A stretch of DNA of 50,839 nt from JACMJP01 sp046160675. GTDB lineage: Bacteria > Bacteroidota > Bacteroidia > Chitinophagales > BACL12. A program made the position numbers and the translations under genes. The DNA is taken from positions 1-50,839 of the forward strand of contig JBJXHH010000053.1 of the NCBI GenBank assembly GCA_046160675.1, in the 5' to 3' direction. Below the pieces are notes generated by a model that was not told where the DNA came from, ran no database searches, and worked only from the letters and a program-made list of their open reading frames with translations. This document shows positions 23,601 to 30,743 of this stretch, one piece after another. The first letter of the stretch is position 1. Each line of letters begins with the position of its first letter.

Positions 23601-25338
23601 CTTCAAACAACCCACCGTCAACATCTGCGGTAATAGAATCAAGTGGAAGATATAATACTTCAAAAACCGCCCCGGGACACACCGTGTCAGGCACTATAAG
23701 TTGTGCGGTTCCAGTATCTCCTACACAAAAAAGATCGACTATTGTTGTTGTATCAATACAACCACTCACTGAGGTTGCGATAATAGTTACTGTATAACAT
23801 CCTACTGTTGGATATATGTTAGAAGGTGTTGCTAATGTTGAAGTAGTTCCATCACCAAGATCCCAATCATAAGTAACAAGTGCCTCACCTGCCGTTGCGC
23901 TAAAAGTAACTCCAAGTGGAACACAACCTGACTCAGGCGATGCCACTGGTGTAACTTCAAGATCATCAATAACAACATAATCTGAAACAGAATATGTAGC
24001 ACTACATCCAAAAGCATTTGTAACTGTTAGTGAAACATCATAAGAACCCAAAGTATTCCAGGTATAAGTTGGGTTAGGCGCTGAGGAAGTAACTGTTCCG
24101 CTTATGTCCTCAAAACTCCATAGGTAGGTTACAGGTCCGCCGGTAATTGTTGGGGTAAAGGTTACTGAAAACGGCAGTTCGCAAACCGTGTAAGGTGTTG
24201 TAGAAGTAAAGGTTACCCCTGGTGCTGCAAGTACGTTAATAATGTTTGTATATGTAATGGAACCGGTACATCCTCCCCCAAAATCTCCATCAAGCGTTAC
24301 TGTGTAAGTACCTGGTGTTGTATAGGTATATGTAGGTTCAAACAAAGTGGAAGTACCTCCATCACCAAAATCCCAACTCCAGGTTCCTGAAGAAGAACCT
24401 GCCAGGTTATCAAACGTTACTGATTCACCGGCACAAATTGAATCTGGAGAAACTGTGAAATCTACATCTGCTGTAGGGTTCACACTCACATAATCAGGTA
24501 TCAAAACTGTATCAGAACAACCATCAGAATTAGTTACGATCAAAGACACATCATATGTTCCGAACGAGGTATAAGTATGTGAAGGATTGAGCACCGTTGA
24601 TGTTCCCCCGTCTCCAAAATCCCATAGATAGGTTATAGAACCAGTTCCCGTAGATAGGTTTGTGAAGTTTACTGTAATTGGAACAGAACAGGAGATCGCA
24701 ACATCACTTGTAAATTCTGCATGTACACTGTCATAAATAGTTACCGTTTCGGAATAATAATCTGAACATCCTGCTCCATCAGTAACAAATAAGTACACAG
24801 TAAAAGTACCGGGCGTTGAAAATATGTAGTCAATAGTTGGGGTTGACGGTAGAGTAGGCGCTCCGGTTATCACCCAGTAATAATCATCAATAGACCCATA
24901 ACTCCCCGGAGTGGAAGTATCAAAAAAAGTAAATTCAGTTCCCGGACATCCTGTTAAATCACTGGCTGCAAAATCAGCCACCGGGTTTGTATATACAAAT
25001 GCGAAACTGTTAATTGTCAGGTTATCAGAACCTCCTCCCGCATCATACGCTGTAAGTGAAACATCATAGGCTCCGGGGGTGATAAGAAAAAAAGTGGGGT
25101 TTATGAGAGTAGATGAGGAAACCAATGACCCTCCCGAATCAAAAACTTCCCACAAATAAGAAGTAGCTCCGGTTGATAAATTTGTAAGCGCCAGGGATAG
25201 GAGTCCGCAGCCGGAAGTTGAGTCTGCAGTAAAATTAGCGTTTAGCTGTGCTTTAGCTGAAAATGAAAAAATACTGAGCAGGCAAAAACAGGCGACAGTT
25301 AAGCCCCTTTTTACCGGTAAAATTCGAGCCGATACCAT
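20677..25338 (-). CDS. Giant PKD-repeat surface protein with type B T9SS C-terminal domain
   Basis: A 1553-residue secreted adhesin-like protein. The signal peptide is MVSARILPVKRGLTVACF and onward, cut near AKAQ. The frame opens at 25488, but the first 50 codons lack a signal, so I start at the ATG at 25338. The body is a chain of about 14 PKD-like modules of roughly 80 residues. Typical units have Y-x-W-DFGDGGTST and PSHTYTSFGTYDVSLIVT; some are degenerate. Three more Ig-like modules without FGDG follow. Nearly every module has two cysteines, one about ten residues in and one in a D/N-x-x-GC end motif. The last 92 residues (IPNLMTPNGDGRNDVF, IYDRWGELMFH, WNGTYNGVLCNPGVYVY) form the gliding-motility CHU_C type B sorting domain. 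It is therefore exported by T9SS and displayed on the surface. It pairs with the SprF-like gene downstream. Ligand unknown. Confidence 0.95.
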   Translation of the reverse strand: MVSARILPVKRGLTVACFCLLSIFSFSAKAQLNANFTADSTSGCGLLSLALTNLSTGATSYLWEVFDSGGSLVSSSTLINPTFFLITPGAYDVSLTAYDAGGGSDNLTINSFAFVYTNPVADFAASDLTGCPGTEFTFFDTSTPGSYGSIDDYYWVITGAPTLPSTPTIDYIFSTPGTFTVYLFVTDGAGCSDYYSETVTIYDSVHAEFTSDVAISCSVPITVNFTNLSTGTGSITYLWDFGDGGTSTVLNPSHTYTSFGTYDVSLIVTNSDGCSDTVLIPDYVSVNPTADVDFTVSPDSICAGESVTFDNLAGSSSGTWSWDFGDGGTSTLFEPTYTYTTPGTYTVTLDGDFGGGCTGSITYTNIINVLAAPGVTFTSTTPYTVCELPFSVTFTPTITGGPVTYLWSFEDISGTVTSSAPNPTYTWNTLGSYDVSLTVTNAFGCSATYSVSDYVVIDDLEVTPVASPESGCVPLGVTFSATAGEALVTYDWDLGDGTTSTLATPSNIYPTVGCYTVTIIATSVSGCIDTTTIVDLFCVGDTGTAQLIVPDTVCPGAVFEVLYLPLDSITADVDGGLFEVITTDVDSITVIALPSGDHTVDFITWSYGCPDTFSTTIHVLDVVDSLMAVDYTCADPYTVQIHIDTALANMSCGWVWDFGDGTTDSVSTDPIHTYDSAGVYHVVITYECLTTAECQGTGVFVYIQVPFSDFVVDPPFGCDTPFVAVFENLSTDFITDNLTYEWDFGDGSPIETTEDPSHTYTSFSEYYVTLTVTDSRGCVDSFTDTVGVSQVTAEFTVPDDGGCVPFTISLTDSSSSQFGEITTWIINWDDGIIDTFYNYADVVSLEHTFYENSNFFVTLTVIDEFGCIDDFIDTIKAGDPIAEFSVDDTIPCVGQLVYFTEESIGFGLDYFWDFGDGTTSDEEAPSHTYTSLGSYDVILVVTDVNGCIDTLIKPAYILADTVAVDFDINVLVASCNYSLIQFNSVVTDSICEFLWEFGDGGISVDPNPVYPYLIAGEYSVTLTVTDCNGCSSTISKVGYVIVPGPYGTITFSDDTLCVGQEFEIYINIASTDTMTVFLDNGDIVSLDITYSDSLATITIPYTYYSAGVFVPDVLLLDTSSCLNVIYGDSIWVGNNPTANYTVPDPTSCIGSPVTFSDSSICADPIVYWAWNLGDSFLFLDSSATFDHYYADTGFYTTSVFVFTEFGCSDTMFLDVNVLPYPVVTITQDTALCPGQSVQLSATGGISYTWNPSAGLSDTNSANPIATPDSTTLYMVEVSNGYCSTFESVLVTIVDQLILNAGPDTNLCIGDEIQLYAEFITDVSINNVTYYWSPPDFLSDPNIPNPVSSAFDDIVYTIYASCGSLNDTADAVIKISVPPDVEIPEDTIIIIQGQSVELTSVVIGGDPPLTYEWQPESEVSCPGCESVIVTPESNTIYSCEITDVLGCSDIDFVLVRVLTCDETLFYIPNLMTPNGDGRNDVFRFSFEGGVIGVRDINIYDRWGELMFHTENIDDHWNGTYNGVLCNPGVYVYTFVGICLDGTEAVVKGNITLVK

Positions 25339-25521
25339 GTACTTAGCGTTCAATCTATTAATTACGGTGTTTTTGTGTATACGCTCCAGGGAAATCCGCT
25401 TAAATGTAAGTGTGACGAAATTACAGAAAAAATCAGAATTAGGCCGTTTTGAATAAAATGTAGTTGATAATATACACAAAATCACCATTCACAAGATTTA
25501 CCTTCACACCTGTTTATAGAA

Positions 25522-26298
25522 ATGCAATACGGGATAACAACTCTTAGCGTAGTGCCAGTAAGGTTGCAGCCTGCACATGAGGCAGAACAAGTAACTCAGT
25601 TGCTTTTTGGGGAGATTTATTTAGTGGAGGAGGGAAATGAAAAATGGCTTCGCATAATCGCTGAATACGACGGGTATGCTGGTTGGATACATGCAACGCA
25701 AAACACATTTATCAGCGAACAGCAGTATAATAGCTATCGGAAATCAGAAAAAACAGTTGCTGCAGAATTAGTGCAGACTATTTCGTCAGGCAGTAAAAAC
25801 TTTCCTGTATTGCTAGGCAGTACTTTGTACGATTTTGATGGTATGAATTGCAAATTACTGAAAGAAAATTTTGTGTATTCCGGCCAGGCGATAAAAATGA
25901 ACGGCGAAAACAAAAAAGCAGAACTTATTAAAAAGCTTGCTCTTAAATTCCTGAATGCCCCATACCTCTGGGGTGGAAAAACTGCCTTCGGCGTAGATTG
26001 CTCAGGATTTACACAAACAGTTTTTAAAGCTGCGGGGATTATTCTGCCGAGGGATGCTTACCAGCAGGCGGAAAAAGGCAAATTGCTGAATTTTATTTAC
26101 GAAGCAAAAGATGGCGACCTGCTGTTTTTTGATAATGAGGAGGGAAAGATCACACATGTTGGGATATCCATAAATGAAGGTGAAATCATTCATGCAAGCG
26201 GTTGTGTGAGAATTGACCCTGTTGATCATCACGGCATTTTCAATAAAGAATTAAAAAAGTATACGCATACACTCAGGCTCATAAAACGGGTGTTATGA
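25522..26298 (+). CDS. NlpC/P60 (C40) cell-wall peptidase with SH3 region
   Basis: A 258-residue cysteine peptidase that cleaves peptide stems of peptidoglycan, usually between D-Glu and the diamino acid. Residues 1-60 form an SH3b domain (VPVRLQPAHEAEQVTQLLFG, WLRIIAEYDGYAGWI). A spacer follows, then the catalytic domain with APYLWGGKTAFGVDCSGF (Cys160), ITHVGISI (His212) and IIHASG (His224). There is no signal peptide, so it either acts on imported muropeptides in the cytoplasm, as some recycling enzymes do, or is exported in an unusual way. It starts divergently from the PKD protein. Its stop overlaps the start of the NAD(P)HX repair gene by 4 bases, so these functions are co-expressed. 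Confidence 0.93.
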   Translation: MQYGITTLSVVPVRLQPAHEAEQVTQLLFGEIYLVEEGNEKWLRIIAEYDGYAGWIHATQNTFISEQQYNSYRKSEKTVAAELVQTISSGSKNFPVLLGSTLYDFDGMNCKLLKENFVYSGQAIKMNGENKKAELIKKLALKFLNAPYLWGGKTAFGVDCSGFTQTVFKAAGIILPRDAYQQAEKGKLLNFIYEAKDGDLLFFDNEEGKITHVGISINEGEIIHASGCVRIDPVDHHGIFNKELKKYTHTLRLIKRVL

Positions 26299-27779
26299 AA
26301 GTTTTTTCTTCTGCACAGATAAGAGAATTAGATGCAGCAACAATTGCTGAAGAAAACATCACTTCGTATGCACTGATGGAAAGAGCAGCGCAACAATTTA
26401 CAGATTGGTTTTTAAAAATGTTTTCTTCGATTGATGAGATCATTATATTCTGTGGCACAGGAAATAATGGCGGTGACGGTTTATGTGTAGCGAGGCATTT
26501 GTATAAGTTAAATTATAAAGTAAGGATTTGCATTGTTGGTGATGTTAAAAAAGCTAGTGATGATTTTACTTTAAACTTTCACCGGGTGTGGGAAATTAAA
26601 GTCCCTGTGTTTTTTTTTGATGTACATAATTTTCCTCAAACGCAAAAGAAAGATATTATCATTGACGCCATCTTTGGCAGTGGGTTGAACAGAACTCCGG
26701 AAGGTATCTATAAAGACGTTATAGAAAAAATAAATGCATCACCGGCGAAAAGAATTTCCATTGATGTTCCTTCAGGTTTTTTTTGTGATGAACCAACCAC
26801 TTCAGCATGTATTCATGCAAATCATACCCTAAGTTTTGAATTTCCAAAGTTGGGATTTTTCTTTCCTGAGAATTATCAATTCACAGGGGATTGGGAAACG
26901 ATTTCCATCGGGTTATCAAAAAAGAAAATCTCTACAACAGGTGAAATAGCCAACTACATATTACCCTATGATATAAAAAACCTTTACAAGCCAAGAAAAA
27001 AATTTGATCATAAAGGGACCTTCGGGCATAGCCTGCTTATCGCCGGAAACGCAGGCATGGAAGGCGCTTCAGCCCTTTCCGGCAAAGCCTGCCTTGTAAC
27101 TGGGAGTGGGCTGGTAACTATCTGTAGCGAAAAACGCCAATGGTTTTACCCTGAACTCATGCATGTGGAACTTCCTGAGTTATCTCAATCTCTACAAGAA
27201 AAAAAAATAGATGCTGTGGCTATTGGGCCGGGGCTCGGAGTGAATGACAAAACAACAGAAATAATAAAAACAGTTATACAAAATTTTTCTATGCCTATAG
27301 TTTTTGATGCTGATGCATTGAACTGTATCGCTAAAAACAAAAATTTATTAGATCAACTTCCAAAAAACTCTATCCTCACTCCTCACCCGAAAGAATTTGA
27401 AAGATTATTCGGTGCATCTGAAAACTCTTTTAACCAACTTGCCCTGCAAAAAGCAATGAGCATGAAATATTCTTGCTTTATCATTCTCAAAAGAGCTTAC
27501 ACCTGCATTACAACACCCGATGCAAATGTATTTTTCAATTCTACAGGCAACCCCGGCATGGCGACCGCCGGGAGTGGCGATGTGTTGACAGGTATGATAA
27601 CCGGGTTACTTGCTCAAAAATATGCTCCTGAACATGCAGCTATTCTCGGTACTTACTTACATGGCTTCTCGGGCGACCTGGTAATGAAAAAATCCGGTGG
27701 ACAAAACCTGCCTGCATCAGATATTATTGAAAATATTCAGGCTGCATTTAAAGTTATCCTTGAAAACAAATCCTCATGA
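26295..27779 (+). CDS. nnr: Bifunctional NAD(P)HX epimerase / dehydratase
   Basis: A 494-residue metabolite-repair enzyme. The N-terminal YjeF_N domain (about 1-215) equilibrates the two epimers of hydrated NAD(P)H; it has MERAAQQFTDWF, the glycine-rich FCGTGNNGGDGLCVARHL, DAIFGSGLNR and SIDVPSGF. The C-terminal ribokinase-fold domain (about 230-494) uses ADP to dehydrate NAD(P)HX; it has GHSLLIAGNAGMEGA, AIGPGLG, VFDADALN, LTPHPKEFERLF and NPGMATAGSGDVLTG. Both halves and all key glycines are present, so the fusion is full length. It overlaps the peptidase by 4 bases and the sirtuin by 4. The sirtuin consumes NAD+, so the pair couples repair and use of the same cofactor. Confidence 0.95.
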   Translation: MKVFSSAQIRELDAATIAEENITSYALMERAAQQFTDWFLKMFSSIDEIIIFCGTGNNGGDGLCVARHLYKLNYKVRICIVGDVKKASDDFTLNFHRVWEIKVPVFFFDVHNFPQTQKKDIIIDAIFGSGLNRTPEGIYKDVIEKINASPAKRISIDVPSGFFCDEPTTSACIHANHTLSFEFPKLGFFFPENYQFTGDWETISIGLSKKKISTTGEIANYILPYDIKNLYKPRKKFDHKGTFGHSLLIAGNAGMEGASALSGKACLVTGSGLVTICSEKRQWFYPELMHVELPELSQSLQEKKIDAVAIGPGLGVNDKTTEIIKTVIQNFSMPIVFDADALNCIAKNKNLLDQLPKNSILTPHPKEFERLFGASENSFNQLALQKAMSMKYSCFIILKRAYTCITTPDANVFFNSTGNPGMATAGSGDVLTGMITGLLAQKYAPEHAAILGTYLHGFSGDLVMKKSGGQNLPASDIIENIQAAFKVILENKSS

Positions 27780-28456
27780 AAATCGTCGCATTAACAGGTG
27801 CCGGAGTGAGTGCTGAAAGCGGCATCCCCACTTTCAGGGGAGCAGGTGGCTTGTGGGAGGGATACAGAATTGAAGTTGTAGCCAGTCCTGAAGGATGGAT
27901 GAAAAACAAAGAATTGGTTTTACAATTTTGTAACGAACGCCGCAGAAAAATAAAAACTGCACAACCTAATGCTGCACATTATGCACTTGCAGAATTACAA
28001 AAAGATCATAATCTAATTATCATCACTCAAAACATTGACGACTTGCATGAACGAGCTGGAAGCAAACAAATCATCCACCTCCATGGAGAGATATTTAAAA
28101 GCCGCAGCGAATTTGATGATGTTACCCTATATGATTGTTTTGAAGATATTCAGTTAGGCGATAAAGCAAGCGATGGACACCAGTTACGTCCGCATATTGT
28201 ATGGTTCGGGGAGATGGTGCCCATGATGGAGATTGCTGTTCAGGAAATGAATGAAGCGGATATAGTTCTTGTTATCGGAACCAGTATGGTGGTGTATCCC
28301 GCTGCGTCACTTTTATATTATGCACCGCCATTTTCCACCAAATATATCATCAACCCCGAAATTCCTGAAATACAGAAAACAAAAAACCTCATCTTTATTC
28401 AGAAACCCGCAAGCGAAGGTGTGAAAGAAGTTGCTGAGATGATAAGGAAAATGTAA
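27776..28456 (+). CDS. Class III-like sirtuin (NAD-dependent deacylase) with altered acyl pocket
   Basis: A 226-residue sirtuin. NAD-binding motifs are ALTGAGVSAESGIPTFRG, TQNIDDLHERAG, catalytic His103 in HLHGE, RPHIVWFGEMVP and VIGTSMVVYPAA. It lacks the four zinc cysteines: between HGE and RPH there is only one Cys, as in other zinc-less Bacteroidota relatives. The CobB/SIRT5 signature Y-x-x-R for succinyl-lysine is replaced by C52-x-x-R55 in QFCNERR, while the Arg is kept. Substrate preference may therefore differ from succinyl or acetyl lysine. It is the last gene of the peptidase-nnr-sirtuin operon, overlaps nnr by 4 bases and is followed by 163 bases before a convergent gene. It is too short and single-domain to be a SIR2 anti-phage effector. 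Confidence 0.92.
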   Translation: MKIVALTGAGVSAESGIPTFRGAGGLWEGYRIEVVASPEGWMKNKELVLQFCNERRRKIKTAQPNAAHYALAELQKDHNLIIITQNIDDLHERAGSKQIIHLHGEIFKSRSEFDDVTLYDCFEDIQLGDKASDGHQLRPHIVWFGEMVPMMEIAVQEMNEADIVLVIGTSMVVYPAASLLYYAPPFSTKYIINPEIPEIQKTKNLIFIQKPASEGVKEVAEMIRKM

Positions 28457-28619
28457 AGTCGAGAGGGTGTTATGGTGAAACTTTTTGATCTGTATCTCCA
28501 ACAGGCCGAAGGGATAGCCTGCCGGAAAATATACCATTATAGTAATAAATTTTTTGTATCAGTAAAAATATCTGCGCAACTCCATAATACACAAGTTACA
28601 AATGTGCTCACAACAGAAG

Positions 28620-29504
28620 TTATTTTTCAGACTTGTCCTTTTTCCATTGCCAATAAATATAAGGGTAAATGGGTATTGGGAATGTCTGTTTTGCGTCAAT
28701 GTCGTTAAAGTAACCGTTAATGGCTACAAATTCAATTCTTAAGTTTCTAATAATGCCGTACCTGTTTTTATAGAACGGCGCTACCCTGAATCCGTAAGTT
28801 ATTTGAATTTTTCTTGGTACGTTCTCTAGAAAACTAAGTGTTGAGCCATAGTTATAAGCGAGGTGATAACTAATCCAATTCGAAGGCCGGTAATCAATTC
28901 CAATAGCATAATTCGGGTTCCAGCTTTTAATAAATGTCTTGGTTTGAAAGTCAATTGAATCATTGTTTTGCAAAATCAATTCATTTATGTAATCAATCCC
29001 GAATGAAAGATTTACAAAAATTTCGTCTTTAATTTTATACCCAATGCTTGGTTTAAAATGAAAGTAAGTGCCATTTTCCCACACAGTCAATGTCGGCGTT
29101 TCAAAACGCTTTAGTGTGTCCCAAAAATGCACAAACATTGCTTCTACTCCTATTGTTGGAATGAGCCCCTTTTGCTCATTAAAACGATATCGCAGGTTTA
29201 AACTTGGAATTGGCTTTTTTAATTCTGTAAATGCTCCATAAAGCCAGGGTAACAAATCAATCTGTGTAGTGAGTTTGTTTGTGATGCCAAAAAACGCCCA
29301 ACTTGGGAAAGGTAAGGTTTGTATTGATTGTGCATAAATCCATTCTCCCTTTTTGAGAGTATAAGGCGTTACACAGTCAACAGGATGCAAATAGGCATCA
29401 TCATGCAGCGGATTTTGTTTTCCCAATGAGTCAGGCATTTGGCCATAACAATTCAATAGAACAAGATTTACTCCAACCGCAAATAAAAAGAAAAGTTGTT
29501 TCAT
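28620..29504 (-). CDS. Probable outer-membrane beta-barrel protein, unknown
   Basis: A 294-residue exported protein. The signal peptide MKQLFFLFAVGVNLVLLNC is followed by YGQMPDS; the Cys19 after LLN could be a lipobox, but the context is imperfect. The rest has amphipathic strands with aromatic girdles (GEWIYAQSIQTLPFPSW, GVEAMFVHFWDTL, YHLAYNYGSTLSFL) and ends near YPYIYWQWKKD, in keeping with a barrel. No known motif was recognised. It lies on the minus strand 142 bases downstream of the acetyltransferase and converges with the sirtuin. Confidence 0.7.
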   Translation of the reverse strand: MKQLFFLFAVGVNLVLLNCYGQMPDSLGKQNPLHDDAYLHPVDCVTPYTLKKGEWIYAQSIQTLPFPSWAFFGITNKLTTQIDLLPWLYGAFTELKKPIPSLNLRYRFNEQKGLIPTIGVEAMFVHFWDTLKRFETPTLTVWENGTYFHFKPSIGYKIKDEIFVNLSFGIDYINELILQNNDSIDFQTKTFIKSWNPNYAIGIDYRPSNWISYHLAYNYGSTLSFLENVPRKIQITYGFRVAPFYKNRYGIIRNLRIEFVAINGYFNDIDAKQTFPIPIYPYIYWQWKKDKSEK

Positions 29505-29645
29505 GTTGTTTGATAATTACAGCTAACGATTTGCCACTTTTCTAGGGCGAGGTTTTTCAGCATAAAACTTCATTAAACATAAAACTTTGATTTAGCAAAT
29601 CACTATCATAGAAGTATAGGCCCCCGCATTTGTTAAAAATTTCTA

Positions 29646-30242
29646 TTAGTGGCTGGTATCCTCTTTAAGTTTTTGTTTTACAGTGTTGTTCCATTCATCT
29701 TTTAAAATGCTCAAAACAATACTATCTCTTCTTTCACCATTCGGTTTATATGTGTTACTTCTTAAAACTCCTTCAACAACACATCCAATACTTTTCATCG
29801 CATTGATGCTTCTTTGATTTTCAATATCTGCCCTAAATTCCACCCTTTCCATTTCCAGGACCTCAAAGGCAAATTGTAAAAGCAAATATTTGCAATTTTT
29901 GTTAATTCCTGTTCCTTGAAATTCCTTTCCATACCATGTATAGCCGAGTTGAAGTGTCGCATTTTCAACTTGTATGTCATAAAACCTTGTACTGCCTGCA
30001 TATTGATTTGTTCGTTTATCAAATACAAGGAAGGCATATGAATTCTTGTTTCTTCTTCCGTCAAGTGCTTTTTCAATATAAATTTTCATTTTTTGAGGTG
30101 AATCAGCCTTAATCAAAGAGTGTGTCCATAATTCAGGTTCGCTTGTTGCAAAATGAACTAAGTTGTCGAAGTCATCCATTATTAGAGGTGTTAATCTCAC
30201 TGTGTTATTTTCAAGTTTATATTCTTCTTCAAAGTCTATCAT
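29646..30242 (-). CDS. GNAT-family N-acetyltransferase (RimJ/RimL-like)
   Basis: A 198-residue Acetyltransf_3-type enzyme that uses acetyl-CoA to acetylate an amine, often the N-terminus of a protein or a small metabolite. It opens with LENNTVRLTPLIMDDFDNLVHFA, has GSTRFYDI and LQLGYTWYGKEFQGTGINKNCKYLLLQFAFE (the acetyl-CoA loop with Q/G-x-G), then RVEFRADIENQRSINAMKSIGC and VLRSNTYKPNGERRDSIVLS. The start at 30242 (ATG) replaces a GTG three bases upstream. A perfect -7 box lies 77 bases upstream, so it has its own promoter. Substrate unknown. Confidence 0.9.
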   Translation of the reverse strand: MIDFEEEYKLENNTVRLTPLIMDDFDNLVHFATSEPELWTHSLIKADSPQKMKIYIEKALDGRRNKNSYAFLVFDKRTNQYAGSTRFYDIQVENATLQLGYTWYGKEFQGTGINKNCKYLLLQFAFEVLEMERVEFRADIENQRSINAMKSIGCVVEGVLRSNTYKPNGERRDSIVLSILKDEWNNTVKQKLKEDTSH

Positions 30243-30318
30243 CACCTTTAATTTATACTTATTTTACTTTCTGAATCCATTCTGCCCTGATGCGGGTTTT
30301 ATTCCTGCCACTAACTCC

Positions 30319-30326
30319 CAAATATA
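30319..30326 (-). promoter_or_regulatory. -7 box TATATTTG for the acetyltransferase
   Basis: A perfect TAnnTTTG on the minus strand with a CTTT about 18 bases upstream in the -33 zone. Transcription near 30312 gives a 70-base leader to the ATG at 30242. Confidence 0.45.
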
Positions 30327-30743
30327 CAAAGCCCTTATTTTTTTAAAGCCACCTCAAAAAAATATAAGGAACTCATTTACAGGGGCATATTGCCGACTAA
30401 TAAATAAATCCATATTGCTTTCATTGCTCTTTGAATAAGTTTTCAATAGAAGAATTCTTGTAAGATGATTGTATAGCACAGAATTACAATTCTCTAAGTA
30501 CCATTTCATGAAAAGACTTTCCGCCTTACTTTCATTAATTGAAGGAGAGTAAAATGTTTTTACTGTTGATAAAGTTGCCTGAAAGCCAAGAAGCTTATTT
30601 AATGGGAGTACTCAATAAAATAAGAATAGTAAACAGAAAGAAATATTATGAGGTTGTTACTCTAATACTTCAATAAAATAATTTACTGGATAAGATAAAT
30701 CAAAGAGGTAACAAATCCTTAAAATGAACTATGATGTTCTTTC
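30327..30743. other. Gene-poor stretch between the acetyltransferase and a T9SS cargo
   Basis: About 420 AT-rich bases with no long reading frame. It holds the acetyltransferase promoter region at its left end and one possible 40-codon frame on the plus strand (30554-30676). I see no tRNA, hairpin terminator, repeat array or known RNA motif in it. Stop codons are spread in all frames, so it is either true intergenic DNA or an old decayed gene. Confidence 0.5.
30554..30676 (+). CDS. Possible 40-residue small protein
   Basis: ATG with a purine-rich GGAGAG seven bases upstream, a strong Shine-Dalgarno by the standards of this window. It opens a 40-codon frame starting MFLLLIKLPESQEAYLMGVL, with a basic middle (KIRIVNRKKYY) and ending VTLILQ. 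A 14-codon frame (MKRLSALLSLIEGE) ends just before it, so this could also be a frameshifted relic of one small gene. No homologs come to mind and no promoter is evident. Low confidence. Confidence 0.2.
   Translation: MFLLLIKLPESQEAYLMGVLNKIRIVNRKKYYEVVTLILQ

Noticed and set aside
25339..25488. Open frame extending the PKD protein 50 codons upstream
   Set aside because: The added codons encode no signal peptide and have a non-coding look; the true signal starts at the ATG at 25338.
27776..28456. Sirtuin as part of a SIR2 anti-phage system
   Set aside because: It is a short single-domain deacylase with the catalytic His, in an operon with NAD(P)HX repair, and no defence partner gene is near.
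28457..28619. Hairpin CAGGC ... GCCTG between the convergent sirtuin and barrel genes as a terminator
   Set aside because: A five-base stem with a 10-base loop and no T-run on either strand.
29505..30330. GTTAG-like motifs before two minus-strand genes (near 29523 and 30313), suggesting integron attC sites and gene cassettes
   Set aside because: The R' consensus GTTRRRY is not met, the partner R'' and the complementary L boxes are absent or too weak, and no integrase is in the window.
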